DNA of 64,000 bases, taken from positions 6,510,001-6,574,000 of the forward strand of contig CP053155.1 of assembly GCA_014607495.2 (NCBI GenBank), in the 5' to 3' direction. How positions within the stretch are numbered: the stretch's first letter is position 1; each line of letters starts with the position of its first letter. The DNA comes from Carposina sasakii (taxonomy: Eukaryota > Arthropoda > Insecta > Lepidoptera > Carposinidae). Made by a program: the position numbers and the translations under genes. This document shows, in pieces, positions 1 to 12,807 of the stretch. Under the pieces are notes generated by a model. The model was not told the DNA's origin. It ran no database searches and saw only the letters and a program-made list of their open reading frames with translations.

Positions 1-126
1 TTACGAAAACAAATATATACTAAACGGCATGTCTGTCGCCACTCGTGTAATGTCGTTACAGCTCATGCGTCTACCGCGATAGTAGCGTTCGCATTCCGTC
101 TCGCTCACTTATTCTTATCTTCGGCA

Positions 127-282
127 TTATTCGGTAGGTCGGAGTGGGTCGGATATTGGATATGGACTTTCTTGATTCATATCCACCTCATCGAGGATAT
201 AGTTGTGTCTACCCATGTCTACTTTGTACTCAAACAGTCGCTTAGTCTTAATCCTGTAGCACTTTACAAGAGCTAAAGGCAT
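127..282 (-). CDS. possible 3'-terminal exon fragment, unknown protein
   Basis: On the minus strand a 51-codon frame runs from an ATG at 282 to a TAA at 127-129. The predicted peptide is hydrophilic and ends in a Pro/Ser/Asp-rich tail (PYPISDPLRPTE). Its composition looks more protein-like than most random frames here, and it resembles the cytoplasmic tail of a membrane protein. An in-frame stop lies five codons upstream of the ATG, so if this is coding it would be an exon entered from an AG at about 286-294. I recognise no domain, and length alone could be chance. Upstream exons would lie to the right, and none were found with confidence. Confidence 0.25.
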   Translation of the reverse strand: MPLALVKCYRIKTKRLFEYKVDMGRHNYILDEVDMNQESPYPISDPLRPTE

Positions 283-1024
283 GCTCGGCTGCTCTCACAA
301 AACGGTTGGTAACGGAATAGTGCAACTACGAGTATAAAGACTAGGCTATCTATTTACTAACATAATACATAAAAAAATCCCTTAACATATAATATAGACA
401 TAGTACAGGACAATATATTATGTATGTGTCATACATAGTATCTTATTATCACAGGCTGGCACAACTAAAACTAAATAAAATAAGGATCACAGATAAATGT
501 AAATATTTTCGCAACAACAATAAGCTATGACACTATTAGATATTTTGTAACTTTTCCACGTTATAAAGAGCTTTATACATTGGGCATTGGCCCACTGTGG
601 TATTTTGTACCAAAACTAAACTAAGTTAATTGAGGGTCTATGAACATGGGTTTTTAGTCATCAATCTAAATACTCCTAGAAACCTCATTATAACTTCTGT
701 GACAACTACTCATATAGATAACAAAATTCTGCATCGTTGACATCTCTATAATTTAGTTATCTTTAGGCATGATTAATTTCAGATACATCACAAAATCATA
801 TAATGTTATCTTAACATCGAAAATTGATTAACTTTTGTTGGATACTCAATTGCCCAAAATAACTTAAAATATTTGGCACAAAATTTTAGTGCGGAATTAT
901 ACTCTAGTCTAGATGTATAGAGGTACATATTTTATCCTGGGTTATGCTTTTTTCAGAAAATTGTTATTCTTTGTGTCTACTTTATTAAGCATACGCAAAG
1001 AAAACATTAGGTTTTTATTCCTTT
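283..1024. other. AT-rich stretch, nothing recognised
   Basis: No long reading frame, no RNA gene and no repeat shared with the rest of the window was seen here. Confidence 0.5.
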
Positions 1025-1075
1025 AGGGACGCCCGCGACTTCGTCCGCGTGGACTGCAGATAAAACAAAATGTCA
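1025..1075 (+). repeat. fragment of dispersed repeat family B
   Basis: It begins with the block 'acttcgtccgcgtggact' and continues into 'gcag...aaacaaaatgtc'. The same block opens longer copies at 18671, 25526, 34886, 51975 and 58843, all in the same orientation. The family is very common in Lepidoptera; its class (SINE, LINE tail or Helitron-like) cannot be fixed from this window. Confidence 0.7.
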
Positions 1076-1102
1076 AAATTAATATATATGTATATTGTAA
1101 TT

Positions 1103-1396
1103 GACCCGGTAGCTCAGTGGTTAGAGCAACCAGCACGGTATGCAGTGGTCGTGGGTTCGATTCCCACTCGGGTGAAGAATTTTTTCCATTTCTTTATTAT
1201 TATATATATAATATGTTGACATTATTAATTTATAATATATAATATCTTGACTAAGATAAATTTTTATAAAAACACTTCTCCATTCATATAATCCGTTAGG
1301 ATATGGTTGATCGTTTCATCTTTAAACATTGTGCTGAGGGATTCAGCTTTGTTTCCCGAGATTTGGCTAGTGTATAGCTATCGGGATGAAAAATAA
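1103..1396 (+). repeat. tRNA-derived SINE
   Basis: The first about 72 bases are tRNA-like. They hold a Pol III A box (TAGCTCAGTGG), a D-arm GCTC/GAGC, a B box (GGTTCGATTCC) and a perfect GTGGG/CCCAC T-stem. The anticodon arm does not fold properly, so this is a SINE head and not a functional tRNA. A body of about 220 bases follows, ending near 'aataacgttgcc'. The same head and body recur in tandem at 22.2-22.9 kb and 63.0-63.8 kb. Confidence 0.85.
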
Positions 1397-2310
1397 CGTT
1401 GCCGTAAATAAGCCAAATACGTAAGATCAGTAAAGGTAGCATAATTTAATTATGCACTAAAATATACATAACTTTTCCGCCTTATTTAAAATCGTGCATT
1501 GATTCAACCCTAAAAGTCTTCGTCACGGTTACGATGTGACTAAAGCGCAGGCCACACCGCAAGCAAGCGAGCTAGGCGGGCGGGCGAAACGAGAGAAGGA
1601 AACTATACAAACTGACGTTGACGTAGCTTAGCTCGGTAGCTCGCGGTGTGAACCGATTTATGTAAAGAGGTGAAACGATGCTCGCCCGCTCGCTGGCGGT
1701 GGGACCAGCGCTTAACACCTATATTTGAAGGTTTCTCTTTATATTTCTGAAGGATTACGCATATAGAATGTCCCGGGTATACGAATACGATATTTCCATA
1801 ATAGGTTCCATTCATTAGACCCGCCTGCCAGCCGTCACGCTCGTTTAGTAAAGAAATATCAAGTTGACGATACATTATTGCTGTACCTACTCGTACATGC
1901 ATACTCAATAACAATAAGTAGCCAACGGACAAGTAAAGAAACAAAGTTTGCTTTTTCTATATATTTAATACTATATATTTCCGTATTTTTACCATGCTAT
2001 GTCTGAAAAAATATCTGATATGTATAGGTATTATGTCAAATTCTGATATGATATCTCGGCTCCAGAATCATATCTTTTGGAGGACAAATTAGGTCACACC
2101 TCGTACCGAAAATGCACATTTGGTGTGCGTCCTCACGTATTACATAACAAGTAATACATGGGGTGGGAGCCTCAGCCTGGGGGTATAGATTACGAGGGGC
2201 CCTCGCATCACTGAGTTAGTGATGAATCGGCTACAAATTACAGGCTGTAAAAAGGGTACAACAAAACATGTACATATTTTCATTTAAAATGTGAATGTCA
2301 GTATGATGAT
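1397..2310. other. no recognised gene; one unexplained minus-strand frame
   Basis: A stop-free minus-strand frame spans 1603-1944 (113 codons; 99 from its first ATG). It contains a hydrophobic stretch and then a basic tail. It has no motif I recognise and no convincing splice sites. The remainder is AT-rich with nothing identified. Confidence 0.3.
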
Positions 2311-2505
2311 CCGCCCCCTGATTACCTAATTTGCAATAGCAAAGCCGAAGCAAAGCGATAGCAAAAATTGTACAATATTCGCCTTGAAATGTCAAAGTTC
2401 CTTTGAAATCCATTTTATGTAATACGAATTTGACAAGCAATCAGCGATTTTTGTACAATTTTCGCTATCGCTTTGCTTATGCTAGTTAGGTAATAAGGGG
2501 GAGGG
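2311..2505. mobile_element. MITE with about 55-bp imperfect terminal inverted repeats
   Basis: The left end (ccgccccctgattacctaa...) and the inverted right end (ccctcccccttattaccta...) pair over roughly 55 bases, down to a shared gcgatagc...aattgtac block. A second copy of the same element, in the same orientation, sits in intron 7 of the helicase gene at about 44684-44860. Neither copy has coding capacity. Confidence 0.75.
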
Positions 2506-2872
2506 TGTTATATGGTGAAGGTGGCGAAGATAAGATGCATACTCAGCTGTCTGTGGCGGACGGATGTTCTACGAGCATCATCGTGGAAAACATTCGATCT
2601 TATCTATTTGATGCTCTGCTATACATTTAGCGGTGCCAGCTCTAATATTTTCCGTCTCCGTGAATAGGACCGAAAAACAGCATGTATTGATCTCGATGTG
2701 AGTGGGAGCAGGACGGTGAGGGTAGACAGTTACATGAAAGACCCATTTGAGTCTTTGTCGTCACTATTTATTCCTCTATGATTTGGCTCAAAAAAGGATT
2801 GCTTTGCTAGAAAATGGAGCTTGCTCCTACTCGTAATAACGATGAGGCATACTATTTGAGCTAAGTTTAGTT

Positions 2873-3174
2873 CAGGGATGTCCAACATAATTTTGTGAAG
2901 GGCCACAAGATTAGTACTTTTGTAACCGTAGCGGACCAAAAGAAATTCCTAATTGCAACGATTTAATTAAAGTAGCACTATTAATATATAATACACTGCT
3001 CGAGCAGTTACCTAGTGATCAACATACACGGACCGCTCTTGCAGTCAAGTATTTAGTTAGATCAAATTTTGAATCATTTTTACTGAACGAATATCAATGG
3101 ATGTCGTCGCGGGCCGGATGAAGGGCTTATACGGGCCGCATTGTGGCCCGAGGGTCGTATGTTGGACAGGCCTG
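2873..3174. mobile_element. hAT-type MITE with 8-bp target duplication
   Basis: The ends are cagggatgtccaacata and, inverted, caggcctgtccaacata. The element is flanked by a perfect 8-bp direct repeat GTTTAGTT at 2865-2872 and 3175-3182, the target-site length of hAT transposons. It is 302 bp long and non-coding. Confidence 0.85.
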
Positions 3175-3182
3175 GTTTAGTT

Positions 3183-5072
3183 ACACAAAATAACTATGTG
3201 TCTACTAAAAATAACTATTTAATCTTTACTATTTTAGCATAAGAAGTGTACCAAGTATAGTTAGTGATATAGTATTTGTAAATCAAATAAAAATTATATC
3301 ATAATAAGTTCCAAAATATCCGTGAATAATTTACATCTCATAAGAGTAGCCCATAATAATACAATTTGTTATATTTGAACTATTTGCTTGCACTACTAAG
3401 TGCCCGCCAAGATGAACTAAGCAAAAGCTTTTCTCGAAATATTTTATGCAATATGCAAGAAAATCAACCGTCCCGCAACCAAACCAATAACATGGCGAGG
3501 AAACACACAACATATCTCACGTCCACTACTCGACTAGCTGGTGACATATTTTACTTGCTGTTTACGATATTATTCCTACAAATTGGGATAAATTGTTATA
3601 TGGCGTGCTGCCAACGTAACGACGCGGTGATTCAGCGACACTGTTGTATAACTTTAGTAATATTAATGCAAGAAAAATAGGTTTGGTGAAAACATGCCAC
3701 ATATAAATCTGCTTAAGTAGTTCACACATTTAAATAACTATTTTTTGTTTATATGGTACGAGTATCTTATGAATATTCTGCTTTTATAGACGTTATAGTA
3801 CACAAATAAGTCGCCTCTAAGGCTTAAGGTCAATTATCAAAACACCGATATCTAACTGGAGTCGAAACTAATCCTTAATCGCAATGGTATAATAACAATT
3901 AAGCTACAACTCTTAACCTTTAACGACAATCTTTTTATATACTTGCTTGAACCCACATCTATATTTCTATGCAGCCCATGGTAAAAAAGAAAAGATGTAC
4001 TAAGAAACGTCAGTAAAACAGGCAGTAAAATAATAAAATTACATTAATTTGTGTCACTTGTTACTACCCTCTATTTCCTTTTACGGGAATTTGAAAAGAA
4101 CCTAAAACCCTTTACAAGACTGTTAAGAAAAGCTATTGTTCAAAATCAAGAACCAATTTTAAAGTCACGTTCAATAGCGACCTACATCCGCGGAGGCATG
4201 AGACGACCCGTAGCTGTGCTACGAACCGTAGCGTCCCGTAGCCGACTACGCTCACCTCTGACCTTTCGCTCGGGATCCATAGTACGAGGTAATTCAATAC
4301 TCCACGTGAGCATGAATAAAGCATAATCAAATCTAAACCCTCTACATTATGTAATAACCTTCTAAATATATCCCCTTAGTATTTTAAAATACTTTGTCTA
4401 AATATACGCTACACTGAGTTTTCTTTTCTTTTATCTCTGACAAAGTAGGTACATGTTACATACATTAATACTGCCTTTATTATTAGGTCTGTGAGTTTTC
4501 TACCTACCTTATTTATTTACTATAGCCACAGCCTCTCATTTTACTGTTACAATTGAATCAATTTTCATGTTGGGCTACTTCTGTAATTTTTTATTGAACT
4601 TCTATGTAAAGGTGCTCTATTAACTATCTAATGTTTTAGGTATATTATTATGTAATAAGACATAAGTACCTACAGATAATTATATATCTACCTACATGTA
4701 CCACTCGTAGTTACTTACCCACCGCGCTAGCTCATAATTTTCCTTCCCTATTCCAATTTACATAGGGTCGGCGCAATATATTTTGCTACTACTCAACCAA
4801 ACCTATCAGACGATCTCCCTCTTCACTGCCAGTAACTGCATTTAATGCAGATATTAATGCTTTATCCATTTTCAATCCTTCATTCTTGGTCTAAGAGCAG
4901 GTAGCCTTTCTATACAATACATATGTGCGTAATCCCTTCGCCTGGCATCCGTATCACGGGAAGAAGATGCACTGTGATGTTCACAGTGTTTGTACTTTCG
5001 AAGCGTAGTGTGGATCAATCTCTGGCTGACATTTTCTTGTAACTAATACATAAAAAACTTTATTAAAATAAG
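3183..5072. other. no gene recognised
   Basis: Short frames at 3366-3680 and 4051-4326 start from weak or non-ATG codons and show no motif. No repeat shared with the rest of the window was seen. Confidence 0.45.
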
Positions 5073-5174
5073 CGAACGGCTAAGGAGTGGAATGCACTTC
5101 CCGAGCACTACAACATTGGTCTCTTTAAAGCTAGAGTGAATAGGCACTTTATAGGCATACATGTACCACCTTAG
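5073..5174 (+). pseudogene. LINE reverse-transcriptase C-terminal remnant
   Basis: A 33-codon frame starts RTAKEWNALPEHYNIGLFK and continues through a 'RVNRHF' block to TAG at 5172-5174. This matches the C-terminal signature (R-T-x-x-x-W-N-x-L-P ... F-K-x-x-V-N-R) of lepidopteran non-LTR retrotransposon ORF2 proteins. It is a 5'-truncated fossil without an RT core. Confidence 0.65.
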
Positions 5175-8100
5175 GCCGCACAATGGCGGTCAAATGTTTG
5201 CCTAGCTAATTGTAAAAAAAAGTTTTTAACATTCCTTCTATGTAATGCCTAAATCTTTTACTAACCAGTAATAATAAAATTTACATCCTGGTTATTTTAA
5301 AAAGCAACTTCGTCCGCCGTGTCGTATAGACTTAGCTTTAAAAGTATATTTTTCAAATACCAGTAGTTTGTTAGCGCGTTCTGGACAAACCTGTTTGCAT
5401 GATATAAATATCCAAATTCTTATTTTTTTAAATAGTTCAAATAAACTTGACAAACAACGAAAGAATCACCACGCTATAAAGTCGGAGTCAATCACTGAAT
5501 CACTCGCACTCTTCCCCCGCCGCCCCGCTTTCATCATAACAGCGAGCCTTACACCACCCTATAATAGAACGTGCTCTGTACAGTAAACATTCCTTCTATG
5601 TAATTTAAATATACTCTAATATAAACATTTTCGACCACAAAAGCCGTGTCGGTTATGTTCTAGTAATACTTGTACTTAGTAAGTAGGTATATGTTATGCT
5701 TACTTATGTCATATCGTGTATAATCTTATTCCTCTATGATATAGCCATAGTCTAACCTATACAATTTGGTATTTAGCGAATGCCCTTTAAATTATGCACT
5801 GCAGAAGCTAAGTACCGAATAGCAGATTCGTGTAACATCCTTATTTTACTCGAATTACCATCAATTACCTACCATGAACTGCCCAGCAATTTGTAATTAA
5901 GTTTATAATAGAGACGGCGATTAAGCTGCCATTAAGTGGTCGCATGTGCGCTAGATAATAACAATAGATAATAACAGAACTTGTTACAGTATTACTCACT
6001 TATTCTAATGTATACTTATAAGTTCTGTCTAATGCCTCAATATAATCGTTTCAATTGCATAGATTAGGTTCAGGAATATGATTTAGTGCAAAAGGTTTAA
6101 TTTATAAAGTTTTTCAAAGTAATTTAGATATGTGCTTATATACTACCTATTCTGACCTAAACATAAGAGGTAGGTATGTGTGACCAATCGAAATAATTAT
6201 AAAAGGACATAAACCTAAAATAAACAAAAATACCTAAATAGATCTTCTTTATGATTCTGCAGTTCTGGTTACCCCATTTCAGGAGCACGGCCGTATGTAT
6301 AAATTAACTGTTTATCCAAGCTCGTAATTTCAACATGAATTGTAATAATAATGTCTTTATTTGCATTAAACATGGTTTGTTATAGGTGATAATAATACAG
6401 GTATCCTCCTCAAAATTAGAGGAAGCAAATAAATTAGACTTTTAGCAATTTCAAACTTCTCTGTAACTTTGATATTAGCTCACCTATAAAATTTTACAGC
6501 ACTGTGTTCGGAAATGAGCCAAAACATAGTACACATGCCATTTTGAGCGACATGCAGCCGAATTTATAACCGCTTTATAGCTTAAGGAGTTTGTCTCAGA
6601 CTTTCCTACCGAGTCCGAAATTTCGAGGGCAATAGAATAAATTTTCTGATCCATTAAACTGACTCGAATCAGAGTGAGTGGCTGACTCTAATGATAGCAA
6701 TTAGGGTGTTGTTTATCCCCGTCTGTATCCCTGACGTCGCCACTGTCTACGTGTAAATAATTCGAAAATTTAGACGACCCGTCGCCAACGCCGGACACAG
6801 ATCGATAAACAGAAATAGAATGCACTAATGTTTTATTAATGCCCTACTGTGGTAGCAATGGTCGCATGCCACGCCGCCATGTTTTTGTAGATTAGACAGA
6901 GAATTAGGTATTATTTTTATTAAGCGTTAAAAGCAGTCAAAACAGTGTGCAACGTTATTGTATCATTAAAATTAACGGAGCCTTAAATTGTTGAGAGGTT
7001 AGAAATTTATGGAGTAGGTATGGAAGATTTTTTGAATAACATAAGAAAGTATACACCTACACATGTAAAATACACACTATTATATCTTGAAACGTTGTCA
7101 AGATCAAGGTAGGTAGATGATGCCATTTATCTCATCTGAGATGCTTCTCTGATGTGATAGATTACGCATCTGTTCTGACGTTACGCCTTTACGACCGGCC
7201 AATTAAATGTATAGAGTGTCCCAAAATATGAAGTTGTTTATCACAATATTTAAAAGTCATTACCTGTAAACACACCTCGTGGCCAATTGGTAGTAATGCG
7301 CTTTAGCTATGAAGTAAGTCCAAAAGGAGGTTACCTGCATAAATTGATAGTAAACCGCGGCGCGTCGTTACGCATCTGATGTGCAGAAGGGTAGACTATT
7401 CTGGTGCAAATTTTAGCCGGCTCATACTGCACTGTTGAGGATACATGTGGTATCAAGTCTACGTAGGCTATCGCACCTCTACTTTATCAGTCCTACATGA
7501 GTGTTGCAGTGAGCCGAACAGAATGACAGTTCGCGGATGACGCGGCGTACGCTTTTAGCGACCGGGTTTGACTTGGCATTCCCCCAGGGCTCTTCCCGTG
7601 TGTCCCCACCGTTTACGACAACGACACACATACTGCGTTGTTTGTTTGAACAATCAATACATATTTTTAAAAAGTGATTCATATGTGTCATGTTTTAAAA
7701 GGTCGTTAGCGTAGTGTTCCCACTTGGATCAATAAAACTTTATTTATCTGTTGGATAGGTTACATTAGATATGGTAAATTCTAAGAAAAACCATGCATTT
7801 TCTAACACAAAATTCGGGATTTCACTAGAACTTTTTGTATGAATGCAAATGCGATTGTTGTTCTATATTCATTAGTGGTATCTACTAGTGGAAAAAAGTT
7901 CACTATATTTTTTCTAGTGCATACACAGCTTTCATCTAACTATCTAAGCTCCAAGCCATACCCATCAATACCTATCATATAATCTAAACTTTTATAAGTT
8001 AAACGGCATGTGGTAGCAGTGTGCTGTAATATCAAGTTAAAGCAAAGTTTATATTAATTAGAAGTTGCCAGCAGCCCCCGTAATTTGCATAGTGAGCAGT

Positions 8101-10060
8101 GAAGCAGGAACTGTGACTGTCTCGCTACAGTTATGGAACTAGACATTACTCGATAACGTATTACCTAGAAAAGAAAAATAATGTTAATAGAAATCTACCG
8201 CGTAAACATAATTAAACAATCTACAAGACAGTGAAAAGGTCAATGAAGGTAGAGGTAAAAATATTTATTTATTAATATTTACAGGTCCACCAAATAAGGT
8301 ATCGTGAAAATATAAGTACTTAACACATAAAAAAGAACCTTACGCCAGCTCGGTCTATCGATCCATCCACCTATTCCAGAAACTAGGTTAATTACAACTC
8401 TCTTTTCTAATTGTTAGTCGTACTTTCTTAGCCTAGCATTCCAACATCGAAAGAATATAATTTAAATGAGCCATCGAGTAATTCAATTTGGGGATTGAAA
8501 TTAACTTAATGAGCTTTTATCACAAAACGTCTTCTTTAGTCGGGCACAAAGCGACTTATTACGTCCCAAGTGGTCGCCGCGGCGTAAATTTACGGCTATA
8601 TTAAAACTAAGTAGCACAAAGGAGTAGTTTTTACGCTATGCCGCGTCGACCCTATTCGTCTGACCTGCCGCGCCTGGCTGCAACAGGGTTACAATCGGAT
8701 TCGCTTACACGCTAATGAGGTGGCTTCCGTATATTAATAGAAGCAAACTGTTGATTCAACTTTTTGTCGCAATGTCAACACGGTAGCGCTTTTGCAAATC
8801 GACGCTACACGTGTCTTACGGTCAACTGTCATACAAGACACAGAATCGAGGCAGATCCGCAAATTATTAGATTCCAAATTAAAAGTATCGTCTGAAAACA
8901 ATTGAAGATTTAATCTACGATATGCGAGTCTAATCTCTAGTATTGCAACTCTCCATTAATCGATATGAGTGTCATAATTTGCAAAAGCATCATTTGTCTG
9001 TCGTTCACATGAGCTAATATGAGTGAATAGACTAATGTAGGTGGTTGGTATTTAAAGCTCTATGCGAAGATTAAATATGTATGTGTCACCGCATCACAAC
9101 TCGTGGCTTTGAAAAAGAAAGCATGAGCAGTGTCGCGCGTGCTTTTGAACTCATAAAATACATATTTCAAATGAGAGTATAATTTTAGAGCAAATCCAGG
9201 TCATACAGCAAGAAAACGAATGCATAAAGGTAATCCAATCAGAAACTTTAAATAAGCAAACAAACGGAGTTCAATTCCGGGATGGGAGCGCAAAAAAGGC
9301 CATCGACACGAAGCCGGCGACACGTCATGTGAACTGAAACCGCTTCCCGACTCCAAAATAACGACACGCCGTAGGTCAAGTCGAGTATTTCTGTACTCTC
9401 CTTGGTTCAGGCCTACCGCCGCAGTTTAATATTAACTCTTTCGTCAGTCCCCGCGCATGTCGATGTGCACTAATCTGACGATGACTTCCAGATGTTTAGT
9501 TCCGAATTCCAGCGCTAAATATCATTCGGGTTCACATTTCAGAGCGATTTCATAATCGCGCGTCAGACAAAGCTTCTTTGATATCCGTAGCGCGTTTGGT
9601 AGATACTTTATATGTTGCTATATTTAGCTAAAATATCATCGATGTCATGGATTATTTTATTTATCATTCCATAATATTATGTGAGTGTAGACCGAGGGAG
9701 TTTCAGCTGATGCACAATAATAAAGTTCGGTAACCTATATAAGTGACTAGATGATTGCGCTTCCAATGCACATAGCTCAAGACATTGACCTATCTATTCG
9801 TGGTTAGATCGTCATTATAAATGTAGCTAGTACTACTACGTAACATGTATTACTAGAGCAAAATGGTACTCGGTGTCAGATATTTTTGCCACACAGCTGT
9901 CGGTTCGCGATTCGGCTGGCAACGAACGACTGGGAACACTTCATGACTTCTCATCTACATATCTTATCATAAACTAAAAAGTATTATAAAATTATTAATA
10001 AATCTACTAAGTAATATGCTAATCGTTTCCTGTAAAATGTATATAGAAAAAATAGTAAAA
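5175..10060. other. long gene-free stretch
   Basis: No frame here has coding features. GC-richer blocks near 6660-6890, 8560-8830 and 9280-9580 contain no repeat recognised elsewhere in the window, so they could be regulatory DNA. This is only a compositional impression. The minus-strand frame at 7479-7691 has no recognisable domain. Confidence 0.4.
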
Positions 10061-10780
10061 AGGGTGTAACAGAAGGGGAAGAATATCATAGACGAAATTC
10101 TTTGAAGATTGGCCACTATGTAGAGAAGCAGTTCCACGAGCTTGAAAGCAGATGTTACTTTTTTCAGATCGTTTGGACATGGACATTACTACAGTACTCA
10201 GAAATAAATAAAACTTTAATTTTTAGTCTCAAATCTCTTGGACGATTCTCTGTAAACTGGGCAATAGGGAAGTTTACTATGGTTGAATTTTAATGACATT
10301 TTATGCTTATCAGAATAAATCATCAAAATCATACCTATCTGTAAAATTACAATTTGATTAAGTGCCCAAATGAGGTACTAATAAGCCTTCAAAGTTAAGT
10401 GGACAAGTCCATTTTTCAAATGTAAAATTAATATAAAATTACAACATCACATATCCTGCATCATTTACAGCAACTTTTGCTTTGTGACCATATTTATAAA
10501 CGCAATATTTAAAATAGCTGCGGAACAAAAGTTCTTTTACGCCCATACAAGTTACGAAATAGTGACGTCATAATTGTGGTAGCCGTTGGTATGGAGCGTT
10601 TGTGGGAAGTCTAAAATTGTGATTTTGAAATCGTTATATCCCTGAAACCGAAAGTTTCACACTAGCGAAGTTTTTCTTTCGCAAATATTTATTTTATTTT
10701 ATAATCTTTCGATATAAATACAAATAAAAAAACCGTAAACATCCCTATTTCCATGAACACAAACCCTTCTGTTACACTCT
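10061..10780. mobile_element. non-autonomous TIR element of about 720 bp
   Basis: A perfect 14-bp terminal inverted repeat gtgtaacagaaggg at 10064-10077 is matched by its complement at 10764-10777. The interior has no transposase. The frame at 10102-10293 inside it has no recognisable domain. Confidence 0.65.
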
Positions 10781-11035
10781 ATATGAATGCTAGTAGGTAT
10801 TCATGATAGTCTGAGAACTGTAAAAATCTATTCACTGAAAGACTAACATTCGCTGTATGATAATAAGCAGTTTAATAATAGTTTTCTAGTAGGTGCACAT
10901 AAGAAGTTCAAAACGTGAATTTTATTAACACTGTTTTAAATTAATACTAGCTGTAAAGTTTAATGCGTGTATCAAGCAGAAATTTTGTCTTGTGTTTATC
11001 TTTAGCTACGTAGAAACAAAATCAATGCTTGTTTT

Positions 11036-11300
11036 TTAACCGACTTCAAAAAAGGAGGAGGTTCTCAATTCGTCTGTATGTATATTTTTTTTTTTTGTAT
11101 GTTTGTTCACCGATATTTCCGTCGATAGTAGACGGATTCCAATTTTTTTTTTGTTGGATAGAGTTCACTTCTGAGGTGGTCCCATTTTCACCAGGTCAGG
11201 ATCTGAAGATGGGATCCAGGAGAAATCTAGGGCAACCACCGAAAATTGTATGCTCGTATGGTGCTTTTGTTACGTAATCATGTCTTACTCAGGTATATGC
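11036..11300 (+). repeat. dispersed repeat with accgacttcaaaaaaggagg start
   Basis: The opening 'accgacttcaaaaaagga' followed by a T-rich stretch and 'ttcaccgatat' is a widespread lepidopteran repeat, known to me from general experience. Here it leads directly into the 129-bp tandem array. A short piece of the opening (accgacttcaaa) recurs at 12068. Confidence 0.6.
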
Positions 11301-11310
11301 TTTAGGGTGT

Positions 11311-11815
11311 CAACATCTAATGCTGCTGTGCTGATGATGAAGCTACAGAACTCCTTAACGGTTAGGAGTTGGGATACAGTACTGCAATTGGTCAATGGAA
11401 ACTATTTAGTAGTATGTAGGGCTAACGTGTTACTTGAATCAACATCTGATGCTGCTGTGCTGATGATGAAGCTACAGAACTCCTTAACGGTTAGGAGTTG
11501 GGAGACAGTACTGCAATTGGTCGATAGAAACTATTTAGTAGTATGTAGGGCTAACGTGTTACTTGAATCAACATCTGATGCTGCTGTGCTGATGATGAAG
11601 CTACAGAACTCCTTAACGGTTAGAAGTTGGGAGACAGTACTGCAATTGGTCGATGAAAACTATTTAGTAGTATATAGGGCTAACGTGTCACTTGAATCAA
11701 CATCTGACGCTGCTGTGCTGATGGTCAAGCTACAGAACTCCTTAACGGTTAGGAGTTAGGGAACAGTACTGCAATTGGTCGATGGAAACTATATATGTAG
11801 GGCTAACGTGATATT
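11311..11815 (+). repeat. 129-bp tandem repeat, four copies
   Basis: Copies begin at caacatct in 11311, 11440, 11569 and 11698, with exact 129-base spacing; the last is incomplete. Copies differ by only a few bases. The period is 43 codons, and a stop-free frame runs through the array (11250-11759), so each copy would encode the same 43-residue unit. There is no sign of splice sites or promoter. I take it as a structural repeat within a mobile element. Confidence 0.85.
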
Positions 11816-11867
11816 TATACGGGTAGGTACTACTCCTGAGATGGTAACGAAATCCTTAAGTATACAA

Positions 11868-11948
11868 GGTGTTTTTTCGTTGCTACCCTTACTAACTAAG
11901 GGTACGTACTCTATACATCAAATAAAGTAAGTTTATGCCAAAAAAAAT
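11868..11948 (+). repeat. dispersed repeat, inverted partner at 50103-50184
   Basis: The block 'gggtacgtactctatacatc' followed by 'aaataaagtaagtttatgcc' is found here and, in reverse complement, in helicase intron 10. This shows a transposon end family present at both sites. Confidence 0.65.
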
Positions 11949-11984
11949 GCTGAAAAACGATGTAAATTTTTTTGAAACTTTTCT

Positions 11985-12055
11985 TACTTGATCGGCGAAA
12001 TTTATAGTAAAATTATTAATAAAGAAAATGGAAAAAATTCTTCACCCGAGTGTTT
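11985..12055 (-). repeat. inverted SINE tail fragment
   Basis: The bases leading to 'ttcttcacccgagtg' are the reverse complement of the SINE segment that follows the tRNA-like head (cactcgggtgaagaa...). The head itself is missing. Confidence 0.7.
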
Positions 12056-12073
12056 TAATAAATTTAACCGACT

Positions 12074-12428
12074 TCAAACTTTAACTAAAAAACGATAAAT
12101 AACGTAACTAATTTATCTACGTAATACATTTTAAATATCTAAAATTATTTAAATATTTACAACTTAATACCTAATACTTTAACAAAGTCATCATGGTGAC
12201 AACATGAATTTTAGTGTCGGTCAGTTTTCTTAATTACATTTATTTGTTTGGCTGGCACCGGCTCCAAAAAATAAGTGATAATTATAAATATTTAAATAGT
12301 TAAAGATGACTTTGTTAAAGTATTAGGTATTAAGTTGTAAATATTTAAATAAATTTAGATATTTAATATGTATTAAGTAGATAAATTAGTTACGTTATGT
12401 ATTTATCGCTTTTTAGTTAAAGTTTGAA
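12074..12428. repeat. foldback element, about 120-bp inverted arms
   Basis: The left arm 12074-12192 and right arm 12305-12428 are near-perfect reverse complements (for example ttcaaactttaactaaaaa against its complement). They are separated by about 112 bases. No coding frame is present. It is consistent with a foldback MITE. Confidence 0.8.
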
Positions 12429-12475
12429 AATGGTAATTTTTTTTTTAAAGTCAATTTTTATGGGATCTATTACAT

Positions 12476-12690
12476 TCTAGCGGTCGCCCACGACTTCGAC
12501 CGCATCAGGAGGCATTGCACCCGTGCCAAGCCTGGGCGGGTCTCTAGTTAAATATACATGTAAACCCCTTTGAATCACAATCACTTGAATAACTCTATCT
12601 ATTTTAAAAAATCGCATCAAAATCTGTTACGTAGTTCTAAATAATAAATAAATTAAAATAAAATAAAAAATTATTATTCACAGACAAATG
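12476..12690 (+). repeat. dispersed repeat family C copy
   Basis: It shares 'cacgacttcg', 'gggtc(t/c)ctagtta' and 'aa(a/t)cgcatcaaaatc' with the copy at 15575-15745. It is related at its start to family B. Confidence 0.6.
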
Positions 12691-12807
12691 AGTCCATAGT
12701 TTGTTAGTATTATAAGATCTTATGTCTATGTTAGTAAATTGCAAAATATATATGTATCAATTATTAAAATATATAAAAATTAAAGTGTATAGCAGGCTGC
12801 TCACCGA

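Noticed and set aside
1103..1174. Functional tRNA gene
   Set aside because: A and B boxes and T-stem are present, but the anticodon stem does not pair and the acceptor stem is imperfect; a SINE body follows and the unit is repeated.
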